A DNA stretch of 64,000 nt from JAHFTW01 sp035526765 (GTDB lineage Archaea > Thermoplasmatota > E2 > JACPAO01 > JAHFTW01). Positions 15,527 to 23,983 of the stretch are shown here, piece by piece. The DNA is taken from NCBI GenBank assembly GCA_035526765.1, contig DATLBS010000010.1, forward strand, positions 62,001 through 126,000, read 5' to 3'. The translations under genes and the position numbers were made by a program. The notes beneath the pieces were generated by a model that was given only the letters and a program-made list of their open reading frames with translations, was not told the origin of the DNA and did not search any database. Positions within the stretch are counted from its first letter, which is position 1; the number at the start of each line of letters is the position of its first letter.

Positions 15527-15839
15527 CCGCCCGGAAAACCATGGCCGACTCTGCAGGATCGGGGCCTTTGAAGGGCGGCACCTGGAGGAACGGCGATCGC
15601 CACCCTCCACCCCGGCTCAGCTTTCGGCCTCATCACCGGTGGTGGTTGGTGGTTGCTGATTGGGAAGGGTCCCAATCCTAGACCCTGGTTAACGCGCGGC
15701 CGACTAGAAACCAGCGTCGTGTTCCCCATCTGCCGACGTCCGGTCCTGCGCAACGTCCTCCCGGGAGGAAGGCGCGGCGCACGCATCCCTGGGACGACAG
15801 GGGTCCGGCAGCCTTAGGTCTCGAACGCAGGTCGCCGGG

Positions 15840-18215
15840 GTGGTGGACGCCCCGCCTCCGGTCCGCGCCGATGCCGGCGAGACGCCCATCGCGGCCCTCC
15901 CCGAGGCGGAGCACGAGGTCCGGCTGGCGCGCGAGATCACGTTCCTCGACGCGACGATGATGGGCGTGGGGGCCCTCATGGGCGGCGGCGTGTTCGTGCT
16001 GCTGGGGCTGGCGACCGGGGTGGCTGGCAACGGCGTGCTGGTGGCCCTGTTCCTCAACGGCTTCATCACGATCCCGACGCTGCTGGTGTACGCCGAGCTG
16101 GGGTCCGCGTCCGACGACGCCGGCGGCGGGTACCTCTGGGTCAAGCAGGGCCTGGGGCAGCCGTTCGGGTTCCTCGGCGGCTGGTTCGGGTGGTTCAGCC
16201 ACGTCATCGCGTGCTCCCTCTACTCCATCGCGTCGGCCGCCTTCATCCTGTACCTCGCCTCCGTCGCCGGCTGGCACGCCCCCACCGCCCTCGGCCCGTC
16301 GTGGCACGGCATCTCGCTCACCCTCACGCAGCTGCTGGCCGTGACACTGGCCGGCCTGTTCATCCTCCTCAACTACGTGGGCGTCAAGATCGGCATCAAG
16401 GCGGAGAACGTCATCAACACCGTCGTCCTCCTGGCCGTCCTCGTCTTCATCGGGTTCGGCTTCTGGGCCATCTACAAGGACCCGGCCCATGTCAAGACGA
16501 ACTTCACGCCCTTCTTCCAATCGGGCGGCTCCCTCACGAACCTCAGCAACATCTTCCTCGCGATGGGCATCACCTTCATCGCGTTCGAGGGCTACGAGAT
16601 CATCGCGCAGACGTCCGAGGAGATGCAGGACCCCAAGCGCAACATCCCCCGCGCCATCTGGGCCAGCTTCCTCATCGCGTGGGGCATCATGCTGGCCATC
16701 ACGCTCGTGGCCCTCGGCGTCACGCATGCCCCCGGCGGCGTGCAGAGCTGGGTCTACCTCGGCGGCCTCAAGGAGACGGCCCTCATCACGATCGCGAGCC
16801 AGGTCATCCCGTACGGCACCCTCCTCATCGCCGGCTCCGCGCTGCTGCTGCAGCTCACCGCCCTCAACGCCACCATCTACAGCAGCAGCCGCGTCTCGTT
16901 CGCCATGGGGCGCGACGGCAACCTGCCCCGCTTCTTCGGGGCCGTCCACCAGGTCCGCCGCACCCCGCACAAGGCCGTCCTCGGCTCCGGCGTGCTGATC
17001 CTCGTCATGGCCCTGCTGCCGATCTCCACGGTGGCCGCCAGTGCCGACGTCATGTTCCTGCTGCTGTTCCTGCTGGTCAACCTCAGCTACATCAAGCTCC
17101 GCAAGACCATCCCGGCGGAGCGCTTCGGCTTCCGCGCCCCCTTCTTCCCCTACATTCCCATCATCGGCATCTTCAGCCTCTTCTTCCTCGCCGTCTACCT
17201 CTACAAGTACGAGCCGCACGCCTGGTACGTCACCCTGGGCTGGCTGGCCACGGGGCTCCTGTTCTACTACGCCTACGTCCGCCGCCAGGAAGCCAAGGCC
17301 CCCACCGCCCCCCCGCCGCTGCCCACCGTGCGCCTGCCCCTCGCCCGGCCCCGCAAGGCCTTCCGCATCCTGGTCCTCATCGCGACCCCCGCCCCCTCCA
17401 CGGCGCGCAGCCTCGCCTCCGTCGCCGGCAACATCGCGCAGAGCCTCGACGGGGAGGTGCTGCTGCTGCAGGCCGTCATCGTGCCCGAGCTGACACCCCT
17501 CGCGGAGGGCCACGCGTTCTACAAGGAGCGCGCCGTGCTGCAGCAGGCCCGCGCCGCCATCCCGGTCGGCGTCCATGCGCAGCCGCTGGTCCGGATCGGC
17601 CACAACCTCGACGCCCTCGTGCGCGAGGCCGTCCGCGAGGAGGGCATCGGGCTCTTGCTCATGTCCGGCCAGGCCCGCTTCACGGTGGGCCAGCCCACCA
17701 GCCCGCTCCTCGTGTACCCGCCCTGCGACGTGGCCGTGCTGCGCCTGCGCACCCCCGAGGTGCCGGTGGGGAAGATCCTCGTCACGAGCCACGTCGGCGC
17801 GCATGCGCCCCTCGGGGTCCGGCTCGCCACCGCCCTGGCCAAGACGGCGCAGGGCGAGACGACGCTGTACCACGTCGACGAGTCCGACGAGGCGGCCGAG
17901 GAGAAGGCGGTGTGGGGCCAGGCCTTGCTGGCCAAGCACGCCGTGCCGGACAGCCGCGCCCGCGTCGAGCACGAGCCGGGGCCGGTCGTGAAGCGCATCC
18001 TCGACAAGGCGCGCGGCTTCGACCTCGTCGTGGTCGGGGCGCGCGTGGCCCCCGGCATCCGCCGCAAGACCCTGCTGGGGCCGCGCACGCAGGAGATCAC
18101 GGACCGCGCACCCGGCAACATCCTCATCGTCCGCAGCGTGAGCGCGGGCGGGGCCAAGCTCAACTGGTTCGGCCGCCGCTTCATGTCGGTGCGGCGGTAC
18201 TTCCAGCCGGAGTGA
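15840..18215 (+). CDS. APC-family amino-acid permease fused to universal-stress-protein domains
   Basis: A 791-residue protein starting at GTG. Residues about 30-480 form an APC-type transporter with about 12 membrane helices, including the unwound-helix motif GVGALMGGGVFVLLG and the conserved IAFEGYEIIAQTSEEMQDPKRNIPRAI. A Pro-rich linker follows, then two UspA-like segments (FRILVLIATPAPSTARSLASVAGNIAQ near residue 505, and GKILVTSHVGAH near 640 with LVVVGARVAPGIRRKTLLG near its end). The second keeps a G-x2-x9-G-type nucleotide-binding ending. Such permease-Usp fusions are known in archaea and may couple uptake to nucleotide or stress state. The substrate is unknown. It stands alone. Confidence 0.9.
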   Translation: MVDAPPPVRADAGETPIAALPEAEHEVRLAREITFLDATMMGVGALMGGGVFVLLGLATGVAGNGVLVALFLNGFITIPTLLVYAELGSASDDAGGGYLWVKQGLGQPFGFLGGWFGWFSHVIACSLYSIASAAFILYLASVAGWHAPTALGPSWHGISLTLTQLLAVTLAGLFILLNYVGVKIGIKAENVINTVVLLAVLVFIGFGFWAIYKDPAHVKTNFTPFFQSGGSLTNLSNIFLAMGITFIAFEGYEIIAQTSEEMQDPKRNIPRAIWASFLIAWGIMLAITLVALGVTHAPGGVQSWVYLGGLKETALITIASQVIPYGTLLIAGSALLLQLTALNATIYSSSRVSFAMGRDGNLPRFFGAVHQVRRTPHKAVLGSGVLILVMALLPISTVAASADVMFLLLFLLVNLSYIKLRKTIPAERFGFRAPFFPYIPIIGIFSLFFLAVYLYKYEPHAWYVTLGWLATGLLFYYAYVRRQEAKAPTAPPPLPTVRLPLARPRKAFRILVLIATPAPSTARSLASVAGNIAQSLDGEVLLLQAVIVPELTPLAEGHAFYKERAVLQQARAAIPVGVHAQPLVRIGHNLDALVREAVREEGIGLLLMSGQARFTVGQPTSPLLVYPPCDVAVLRLRTPEVPVGKILVTSHVGAHAPLGVRLATALAKTAQGETTLYHVDESDEAAEEKAVWGQALLAKHAVPDSRARVEHEPGPVVKRILDKARGFDLVVVGARVAPGIRRKTLLGPRTQEITDRAPGNILIVRSVSAGGAKLNWFGRRFMSVRRYFQPE

Positions 18216-18319
18216 GCAAGCTCGCACCCTCTTGCGTTCCTTTGCGGCGCAGAGGGCTTTGCCGGGCAGGGACCTGGGGCCCTTCATGGGGGCGGCCGGC
18301 TTGCTGGACGCGGTGCCGT

Positions 18320-18898
18320 GTGGGACCCAAGATCCTTGCCTCGACCCTCTGCCTTGCCTTGCTGCTGGCCTCCGGCTGCACGACCCCCGACGCCAGGACC
18401 AGCGACGCCTCGACGCCGCCTCCCACGTCCACGGGCGACGCATCCCTTTCTCATCCTGCTCCCGGCGTGGCGACCCCCAAAGTCCTGCACAGCTCGGCCT
18501 TCGTCATGGCGGGCCAGACCCGCGCCGGCGCCTGTGTGTTCTCCATCACTGGCGCCCAATGCCAGATGGACGAGGGGAGAGACGACTTCCGCGAAGTGCA
18601 GGCGGAAGGCACGCCCGCGCGCCTGCGCGGCAACCTCTCCTGGACCCCATCGCATGAGGGCCTTCCGGGATTGCAGGTGTACCTCCTGCACAAGGACAAC
18701 GGCACTTGGACCTTCGACCAAGGAGACCCCTTCGCCGCCGGAACATCCCCGCTGCTGGTCGATTTCCCCTTGAACCGTACGAGCCCGATGGCCGTCGCCA
18801 TCTCACAGTTCACGGGCACCTCGATCGTGGTCGGCTACGCGGGCGTGTTCACACCGCAGGAGTTCCGGTTCAATGGGACTTTGGAATGGCGGGAATGA
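18320..18898 (+). CDS. Exported lipoprotein, function unknown
   Basis: A 192-residue protein starting at GTG in frame with a clear lipoprotein signal: KILASTLCLALLLASGC with the attachment Cys at about residue 19. A Thr/Ser/Pro-rich linker follows, then a beta-rich domain (RLRGNLSWTPSHEGLPGLQVYLLHKDNGTWTFDQGDPF) with two Cys residues that could form a disulfide. No named family is recognised. It follows the permease on the same strand after about 100 bases and precedes a composite repeat. The start could instead be an internal codon, but the signal peptide supports this one. Confidence 0.65.
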   Translation: MGPKILASTLCLALLLASGCTTPDARTSDASTPPPTSTGDASLSHPAPGVATPKVLHSSAFVMAGQTRAGACVFSITGAQCQMDEGRDDFREVQAEGTPARLRGNLSWTPSHEGLPGLQVYLLHKDNGTWTFDQGDPFAAGTSPLLVDFPLNRTSPMAVAISQFTGTSIVVGYAGVFTPQEFRFNGTLEWRE

Positions 18899-18944
18899 AG
18901 GACGACCCCTGCGACCAGGGTTCGGCGAGGCAAGGCTGCGCCGC

Positions 18945-19110
18945 GCCCCCAATTCCATTGCTCGCGCCAACAAGAACCCGAGCTCGCCTTTGCCGTGCCA
19001 CGCGCCGCCGTCCAGGGTGCCGGTTTGCTGGAATCTCTCGCCACGTGGCGACCGATGGGCCATCGTGGTCCGTGCTCCGCGTCTTCCGCGACTTCCGCGT
19101 GCAGTGGGGC
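18945..19110 (-). repeat. Composite intergenic repeat, copy R3 (module N)
   Basis: On the minus strand, 18945-19062 matches module N: CCCATCGGTCGCCACG, then ACCGGCACCCTGGACGGCGGCGCG, GGGTTCTTGTTGGCGCGAGC and AATGGAATTGGGGGCG. Next to it, CCGCGTCTTCCGCGACTTCCGCG (about 19077-19099) is an arm made of a repeated CTTCCGCG word, but its pairing partner is not obvious. It sits just before the ATP synthase operon promoter. Confidence 0.65.
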
Positions 19111-19187
19111 CACCCTCCAGACGAAGCCCACCCATCCGTTGAAATAGCATCCCGGTTTGGCGCGCCTCGGGCCCCTCGGGCCTCCTG

Positions 19188-19517
19188 GTGAACCCCTTGA
19201 AGAGCGACCTGCTGATGCGCATCAAGGACGCCGAGACCGCGGCCAACCAGCGCACCGCTGCGGCCGAGGCCGAGGCCAAGCAGGTCCTCGCCGAGGCGCG
19301 CCGCCAGGCCGAGGCCATCCTCGCCGATGCCCGCCAGCAGGCCGACTTCGCGTACGCCGCCAAGGTCGAGCAGGCGCGCAAGCAGGCGGAATCCGAGGCC
19401 TCCCGCACTGTCCAGAAGGGCGGCGCGCAGGGCGAGTCCGCCCGCAAGGCCTTCCAGTCCGGCCTGCCGCAGGCCACCCAGCGCGCCCTCAAGGTCATCG
19501 AGGGGCGCCTGGAATGA
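19188..19517 (+). CDS. atpH: A-type ATP synthase subunit H
   Basis: A 109-residue, almost entirely helical protein, rich in Ala, Glu, Lys and Gln with the long heptad coiled coil (AAEAEAKQVLAEARRQAEAI) expected of AhaH, which forms the peripheral stalk with subunit E. The start is GTG at 19188; a TATA-like TTGAAATAG at 19139-19147 would put the transcript start near 19170. It opens the operon H-I-K-E-C-F-A and its stop overlaps the atpI start by four bases. Confidence 0.85.
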   Translation: MNPLKSDLLMRIKDAETAANQRTAAAEAEAKQVLAEARRQAEAILADARQQADFAYAAKVEQARKQAESEASRTVQKGGAQGESARKAFQSGLPQATQRALKVIEGRLE

Positions 19518-21706
19518 GTTTCCTCCCCGCGCGAATGAGGCGTCTACTCATCGGCGGGCACCAGTCTCACCTCGAGGCCGTCATCGACACGCTGCACGCC
19601 GAGGGCGTCCTGCACATCGAGGACTACGCCGACCCGACGCACACCACGCAGATCGGCACGCCCCTGGAGGCGGGCGACAAGGCCTCGGAGCTGCTGGTGC
19701 AGGTGCGCGGCCTCCAGAAGGCCCTCGGCGCCCATGGCGTGGCCGCCCCCGCGGGCTCCGACGCTGGCGCCGCCGCACAGACCCTGCACGCCGCCGAGGC
19801 CGCCAGCCGCGCCCCCCTCGAGCTTGCCAGCCGCGTCACCGCGCAGCAACAGGCCCTCGAGGCCGAGGCCACAGCCCTCCGCCCCCTGGAGCCGCTGGAC
19901 TTCGAGCTCTCCGCGGTCGCGGGCCTCCGGAGCGTCAAGGTCTACGCGGGCACGTGCCGCACCGACCCCACCGCCGCCGTCCAGCGCGCTGGCGTCGCGC
20001 ACGAGCTGCAGGTGGCGCCCGGGCCGGCCGGCCTGGCCACCCTCCTCATCGTCGGCTCGGCGCACGCCCCCACCGCCGACAAGGTGCTGGCGGAGCACGG
20101 CTTTGCCGCCGCCGCCCTGCCGCCCGCCTCCTCCGGCACGCCGCGGCAGCGCCTGGCCGCCATCGCATCCGGGCAGCAGGCGGCCGCCGCGCAGGCCGCC
20201 GCCGTGGCGCAGGAGCGCGCGCAGCTGGCGAGCCAGTGGGGCCCCCGCCTCGCCGCGGCCGAGCTGGCGCTGGCCGCGCAGGTGGAGAAGACGCAGGCCC
20301 CCTTGCGCTTCGGCGTCACCCAGACCACGTTCCACATCGAGGGCTGGGTGCCCCGGTCGCAGGTGGCGCGCGTGCAGGCGGCCCTCGACCAGCGCTTCGG
20401 GACCAAGCTGTACGTCGAGGACCTCGGCGACGCCCCCCGCGAAGCGATCCACGGCGGGACTGGCGCCGCCCATGACCCGCACGCCCACGACGGCCAGGCG
20501 CACGGCGGCCCCGGCAGCCACGGCACCGGCACCGGCGGGGACGACGCGCACGGCGAGCACCACGACGACCCGCTGGCCGAGCCCCCCATCCACCTGGAGA
20601 ACAAGGGCCTCGCCCGCCCCTACGAGTACATGCTGGGCCTGCTGGGCAAGCCCCGCTACCGCGAGATCGACCCCACGAAGCTGATGCTGGTGTTCTTCCC
20701 GCTGTTCTTCGGCCTCATGGTGGGCGACTTCCTCGTCGGCCTCGTCATCATGGGCGTCGGCTTCTTCCTCAAGCGGAACTATGTCTTCGGCATCGGCGGC
20801 CCCGCCGTCGGCCGCGCCCTCGTGATGGGCGGCTTCATGGCGACCCTGGTGGGCCTCTTCGTCTTCGGCGAGGCCCTGGCCATCCACTTCGTCGCCCCCG
20901 AGCCGGGCGAGATGTCCTGGGAATCCATCCTTGGGCTGCACATCCCCTACGCCGACCAGGCGCACGGACTCCTCTTCAAGACCGGGCACGCCCCCCTCGA
21001 GGCTGTCCCCGCCCTGGCGACGCATGCAGAGGAGGCCGCGCACAGCCCCGGCATCGCCGGCATGCTGGAGCCCCACGCCGAGCACCACCTCAGCGTCAAC
21101 GGCTGGTTCAACCTCGGCTACTACTCGAAGATCCACGACATCCAGGCCCTCCTGCTGTGGTCCGTCATCATCGGCCTGCTGCACCTTGTCCTGGGCTTCG
21201 CGATCGGCGTCCGCAACGTCTACGTCGCGCACGGCGCCAAGCTGGCCGTCCAGGAGAAGCTGGCCTGGCTGACCCTCATCGCGGGCGCCTTCCTCGCCAT
21301 CGGCGGCCTCATGGCGCACTCCACCCTCATGTGGGCCGGCCTGCTGGTGGTCCTCGTCTCGGTCGCCCTGCTCTGGGCCGGCGCGCAGCACGTCCTCGGG
21401 GCCGGCTTCATCGCCGTCCTGGAGGTCTTCGGCCTCGTCGGGAACCTGCTGAGCTACACGCGTCTTGCCGCCATCGGCGCCAGCAAGGCCGGCATGGCCC
21501 TCGCCTTCAGCGCCCTCGGCTTCCAGCTGGCCGGCGGCGGCGCCCTCGGCTGGGGCATCTACCTGCTGGGCTTCGTCCTCATCACGGTCCTTGCCATCCT
21601 CTCCGGCGGCCTGCAGGCCCTGCGTCTGCAGTTCGTGGAGTTCTTCGGCAAGTTCTACACCGGCGGCGGTCGGCCTTATGTACCGTTCGGCCGTCGCGCG
21701 CCCTGA
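19514..21706 (+). CDS. atpI: A-type ATP synthase subunit I (membrane a-subunit)
   Basis: A 730-residue protein. Residues 1-330 form a soluble, partly coiled-coil domain that contacts the peripheral stalks, followed by a His/Gly/Asp-rich insert (about residues 315-360) that is longer than usual and may bind metal. The membrane half begins near LMLVFFPLFFGLMVGDFLVGL and ends with LTRLAAIG-type conserved helices (SYTRLAAIGASKAGMAL), which hold the functional Arg opposite the c-ring Glu. It forms the ion half-channels. The ATG overlaps the atpH stop by four bases. Confidence 0.93.
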   Translation: MSFLPARMRRLLIGGHQSHLEAVIDTLHAEGVLHIEDYADPTHTTQIGTPLEAGDKASELLVQVRGLQKALGAHGVAAPAGSDAGAAAQTLHAAEAASRAPLELASRVTAQQQALEAEATALRPLEPLDFELSAVAGLRSVKVYAGTCRTDPTAAVQRAGVAHELQVAPGPAGLATLLIVGSAHAPTADKVLAEHGFAAAALPPASSGTPRQRLAAIASGQQAAAAQAAAVAQERAQLASQWGPRLAAAELALAAQVEKTQAPLRFGVTQTTFHIEGWVPRSQVARVQAALDQRFGTKLYVEDLGDAPREAIHGGTGAAHDPHAHDGQAHGGPGSHGTGTGGDDAHGEHHDDPLAEPPIHLENKGLARPYEYMLGLLGKPRYREIDPTKLMLVFFPLFFGLMVGDFLVGLVIMGVGFFLKRNYVFGIGGPAVGRALVMGGFMATLVGLFVFGEALAIHFVAPEPGEMSWESILGLHIPYADQAHGLLFKTGHAPLEAVPALATHAEEAAHSPGIAGMLEPHAEHHLSVNGWFNLGYYSKIHDIQALLLWSVIIGLLHLVLGFAIGVRNVYVAHGAKLAVQEKLAWLTLIAGAFLAIGGLMAHSTLMWAGLLVVLVSVALLWAGAQHVLGAGFIAVLEVFGLVGNLLSYTRLAAIGASKAGMALAFSALGFQLAGGGALGWGIYLLGFVLITVLAILSGGLQALRLQFVEFFGKFYTGGGRPYVPFGRRAP

Positions 21707-21825
21707 AGACCCTCCTCCCTCCTGTTGGCGGACCCTGGCGACGGGGGCCGGTGACCTCTCTTTCCACCCTCCTCTTCCACCCTCCTCCCACCCTCTTCCC
21801 CACCACACAAACGGAGACACCCCAC

Positions 21826-22047
21826 ATGGTTGACGCAGGACTCATTGGCATCGGCGCGGGACTGGCTGTCGGTCTCGCCGGCATCGGCACCGCCATCGCG
21901 CAGAGCAGCATCGGCGCCGCCGCCGTCGGCGCGACCGCCGAGGACGAGAAGAACTTCGGCAAGGGCCTCGTTCTGACCGTCATCCCCGAGACCATCGTCA
22001 TCTTCGGTCTCGTGATGGCAATCCTGCTGTGGCTCAAGATCGCCTAG
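21826..22047 (+). CDS. atpK: A-type ATP synthase subunit K (c-ring proteolipid)
   Basis: A 73-residue hairpin of two membrane helices, the small single-hairpin form. Helix 1 contains IGTAIAQSSIG with Gln26; helix 2 contains TVIPETIVIFGL with the ion-carrying Glu55 followed by Thr56. A Gln in helix 1 together with E-T/S in helix 2 resembles sodium-binding c-subunits, though the usual Tyr further along is Phe60 here; coupling-ion choice is therefore uncertain. The 119-base gap before it is pyrimidine-rich (repeats of CACCCTCCTC) and may help set its higher expression, since many copies are needed per complex. Confidence 0.93.
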   Translation: MVDAGLIGIGAGLAVGLAGIGTAIAQSSIGAAAVGATAEDEKNFGKGLVLTVIPETIVIFGLVMAILLWLKIA

Positions 22048-22060
22048 CGGGGAGCCCGAC

Positions 22061-22615
22061 ATGGGACTCGAACAGGTGATCGGCGAGGTCCGCCGCGACG
22101 GCGACGCGCGTGCGCAAGCCATCCTGGACAACGCCCGCCGCGAGGCGAAGCTGGTCCTCGACCAGGCCCGCGCCCAGGCCGCCGCCTACGAGGCGCAGCG
22201 CCTCGCCCAGGCCTCCAAGGACGCCGCCGCGCTCACCTCGCAGGTCGCGAGCCGCGCCGAGTCCGAGGCGCGCAAGCTGCTGCTGGCCTCGGAGTCCGAG
22301 CGCCGCGCCGAGATGCGCGCCGCCGTCCTCAAGGGCATGGCCGACCTGCCCGCCAAGAGCCGCGAGGCCCACCTCAGGGCCCTCGTGGCGCAGGCGCAGC
22401 GGGTCATCCCGGCCGGCAAGGTCTGGGGCGCCGCGGCGGACACCACCTTCCTGCACGCCCAGAAGTCCTACAAGCACGCCGGGCAGGTCCCCATCGCCGG
22501 CGGCATCGTGGTCGAGTCCGAGGACGGGATGAACCGCCTCGACCTCAGCTACGAGACGCTCCTGGACGAGGCCTGGCGGGACATCCTGAAGGCCGAGGCC
22601 GGCCGGTTCGCCTGA
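22061..22615 (+). CDS. atpE: A-type ATP synthase subunit E
   Basis: A 184-residue protein. The N-terminal ~100 residues are a long charged helix (AQAILDNARREAKLVLDQARAQ) that pairs with subunit H in the peripheral stalk. The C-terminal globular domain contains PIAGGIVVESEDGMNRLDLSYETLLDE, the family signature (GG...DG.I..N.T.E) that binds the top of subunit B. It follows atpK by 13 bases. Confidence 0.92.
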   Translation: MGLEQVIGEVRRDGDARAQAILDNARREAKLVLDQARAQAAAYEAQRLAQASKDAAALTSQVASRAESEARKLLLASESERRAEMRAAVLKGMADLPAKSREAHLRALVAQAQRVIPAGKVWGAAADTTFLHAQKSYKHAGQVPIAGGIVVESEDGMNRLDLSYETLLDEAWRDILKAEAGRFA

Positions 22616-22619
22616 GGTC

Positions 22620-23687
22620 ATGATGGCCCTCTTCGCTCGCGGAGGCAAGCACCCGTACGCGGTCGCGCGCGTCGCGGCCAAGCGGGCGAAGCTGCTGCCT
22701 GCCGGCGAATACGAGAAGGTCCTCAAGATGGACGTCGCGGAGATCACGCGCTTCATCCAGGACTCCGCCTACAAGGCCGAGGTCGACGAGCTGGCCAGCA
22801 AGTTCACCGGGCTGGACCTCCTCGAGGCGGCCCTCGTCCTCAACGAGGAGCGCACCTTCGAGCAGGTCCGCTCCATGGTGCCCGGCGAGGGCGGACGCCT
22901 GCTGGGCCTTTACCTTGACCGCGCCCACTTCGACGACCTGAAGACGCTGCTGCGCGGCAAGGCCGCGGGCGCCTCGCGCGAGGAGCTGCTGCGCGAGATG
23001 GTCCTCGAGGACCAGGCCGCCTACGACCTCTTCGCGCCGCTGCTGGCCGACGAGGTCAAGGGGCTCCCCGAGGTCCTGGCGGCGCTGCAGTCGCGGCCCG
23101 GCCGGGCCCGGGAATGGGGCGCCATCCTTGCCAAGGTCCCAACCGGCAGCCCGCTGCCGCGCTACGAGGACGCCCTCGACCGCGCCTACTATGGCCGCCT
23201 GCTGGCGGGGCTCGAGGAGTCCAGGCAGACTGGCGCCCGCGAGGTGCTGGAGTTCGTGCGCCGCGAGGTGGACACGCGCAACCTCCTCAACGCCGCGCGC
23301 TGGGTGGCCGCGGGCGAGACCGGCGACTTCACCGACTACGTCATCCCCGGCGGCCGCGCGCTCAAGGTCGCGGACGTCCTTGCCCTGTCGCGCGCCAAGG
23401 ACCTCGAAGCCCTGGCCGAGCAACTGGCCGACAAGAAGCTGGACCCCGCCATCAAGGAGGCCCTGCAGGCCAGCCGCGCCTCCGGACGCCTTGGGACGTT
23501 CCAGGCCGCCGTCTGGCGCGCCCACATGGCGGAGCTGGACCACCTTGCGCACATGCACCCGCTCTCCATCCTGCCCATCCTCCTCTACGTCATCCGCAAG
23601 CACCGCGAGGTCGTGACCCTGCGCGCCGTGGCCCGGGGCCGCGCCGCGGGCCTTTCGGAGTCGCGCCTGCAGGAGCTGATCGTTTGA
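22620..23687 (+). CDS. atpC: A-type ATP synthase subunit C
   Basis: A 355-residue, mainly helical protein of the V-type d/AC39 family. It forms the funnel-shaped adaptor between the central stalk and the c-ring. Diagnostic parts include the N-terminal YAVARVAAKRAKLLPAGEYEKVLKMDVAEITRFIQDSAY and the C-terminal HPLSILPILLYVIRKHREVVTLRAVARG. An ATG at 22623 is an equally possible start. It begins four bases after atpE and its TGA overlaps the atpF TTG start. Confidence 0.93.
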   Translation: MMALFARGGKHPYAVARVAAKRAKLLPAGEYEKVLKMDVAEITRFIQDSAYKAEVDELASKFTGLDLLEAALVLNEERTFEQVRSMVPGEGGRLLGLYLDRAHFDDLKTLLRGKAAGASREELLREMVLEDQAAYDLFAPLLADEVKGLPEVLAALQSRPGRAREWGAILAKVPTGSPLPRYEDALDRAYYGRLLAGLEESRQTGAREVLEFVRREVDTRNLLNAARWVAAGETGDFTDYVIPGGRALKVADVLALSRAKDLEALAEQLADKKLDPAIKEALQASRASGRLGTFQAAVWRAHMAELDHLAHMHPLSILPILLYVIRKHREVVTLRAVARGRAAGLSESRLQELIV

Positions 23688-23983
23688 CCGAGATCGCCGT
23701 CATGGGCTCCCCCCAGTTCACCCTCGGCTTCCGCCTCGCTGGTGTGCGCCGCATCTTCGACGCCACGACCGAGGAGCAGCTGGAGCGCGCCGCGCGCCAG
23801 GCCTGCTCGGACCCTTCCGTCTCCATCCTGGTCCTCGAGACCGCGGACCTCGGCCGCCTCTCCCCCCGCACGCGCTCCGACCTGGTCGCGTCCGTCAAGC
23901 CCACCGTCGTCGCGGTGGGAACGCAGGAGGACAACACCCTGCGCGAGAAGATCAAGCAGGCAGTAGGTGTCGATCTATGGTAA
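23684..23983 (+). CDS. atpF: A-type ATP synthase subunit F
   Basis: A 99-residue central-stalk subunit. The start TEIAVMGSPQFTLGFRLAGVRRIFDA matches the family beginning (IAVIGD.D...GF.LAGV), and the end is IKQAVGVDLW. This decides for the TTG at 23684 over the ATG at 23702, which would cut into the first beta strand. Subunit F regulates catalysis by inserting its C-terminal helix into the A3B3 core. It overlaps atpC by four bases and atpA by seven, so translation is coupled. Confidence 0.9.
   Translation: MTEIAVMGSPQFTLGFRLAGVRRIFDATTEEQLERAARQACSDPSVSILVLETADLGRLSPRTRSDLVASVKPTVVAVGTQEDNTLREKIKQAVGVDLW

Noticed and set aside
16190..18319. Long + strand frame running from inside the permease into the lipoprotein
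   Set aside because: The part before 18320 is a shadow of the permease gene; only the lipoprotein end, with its own signal peptide, is real.
15678..18443. Very long open frame antisense to the permease
   Set aside because: It is composed of Glu/Asp/Arg/Gly-rich low-complexity sequence typical of GC-rich shadow frames, while the + strand has clear APC and Usp motifs.
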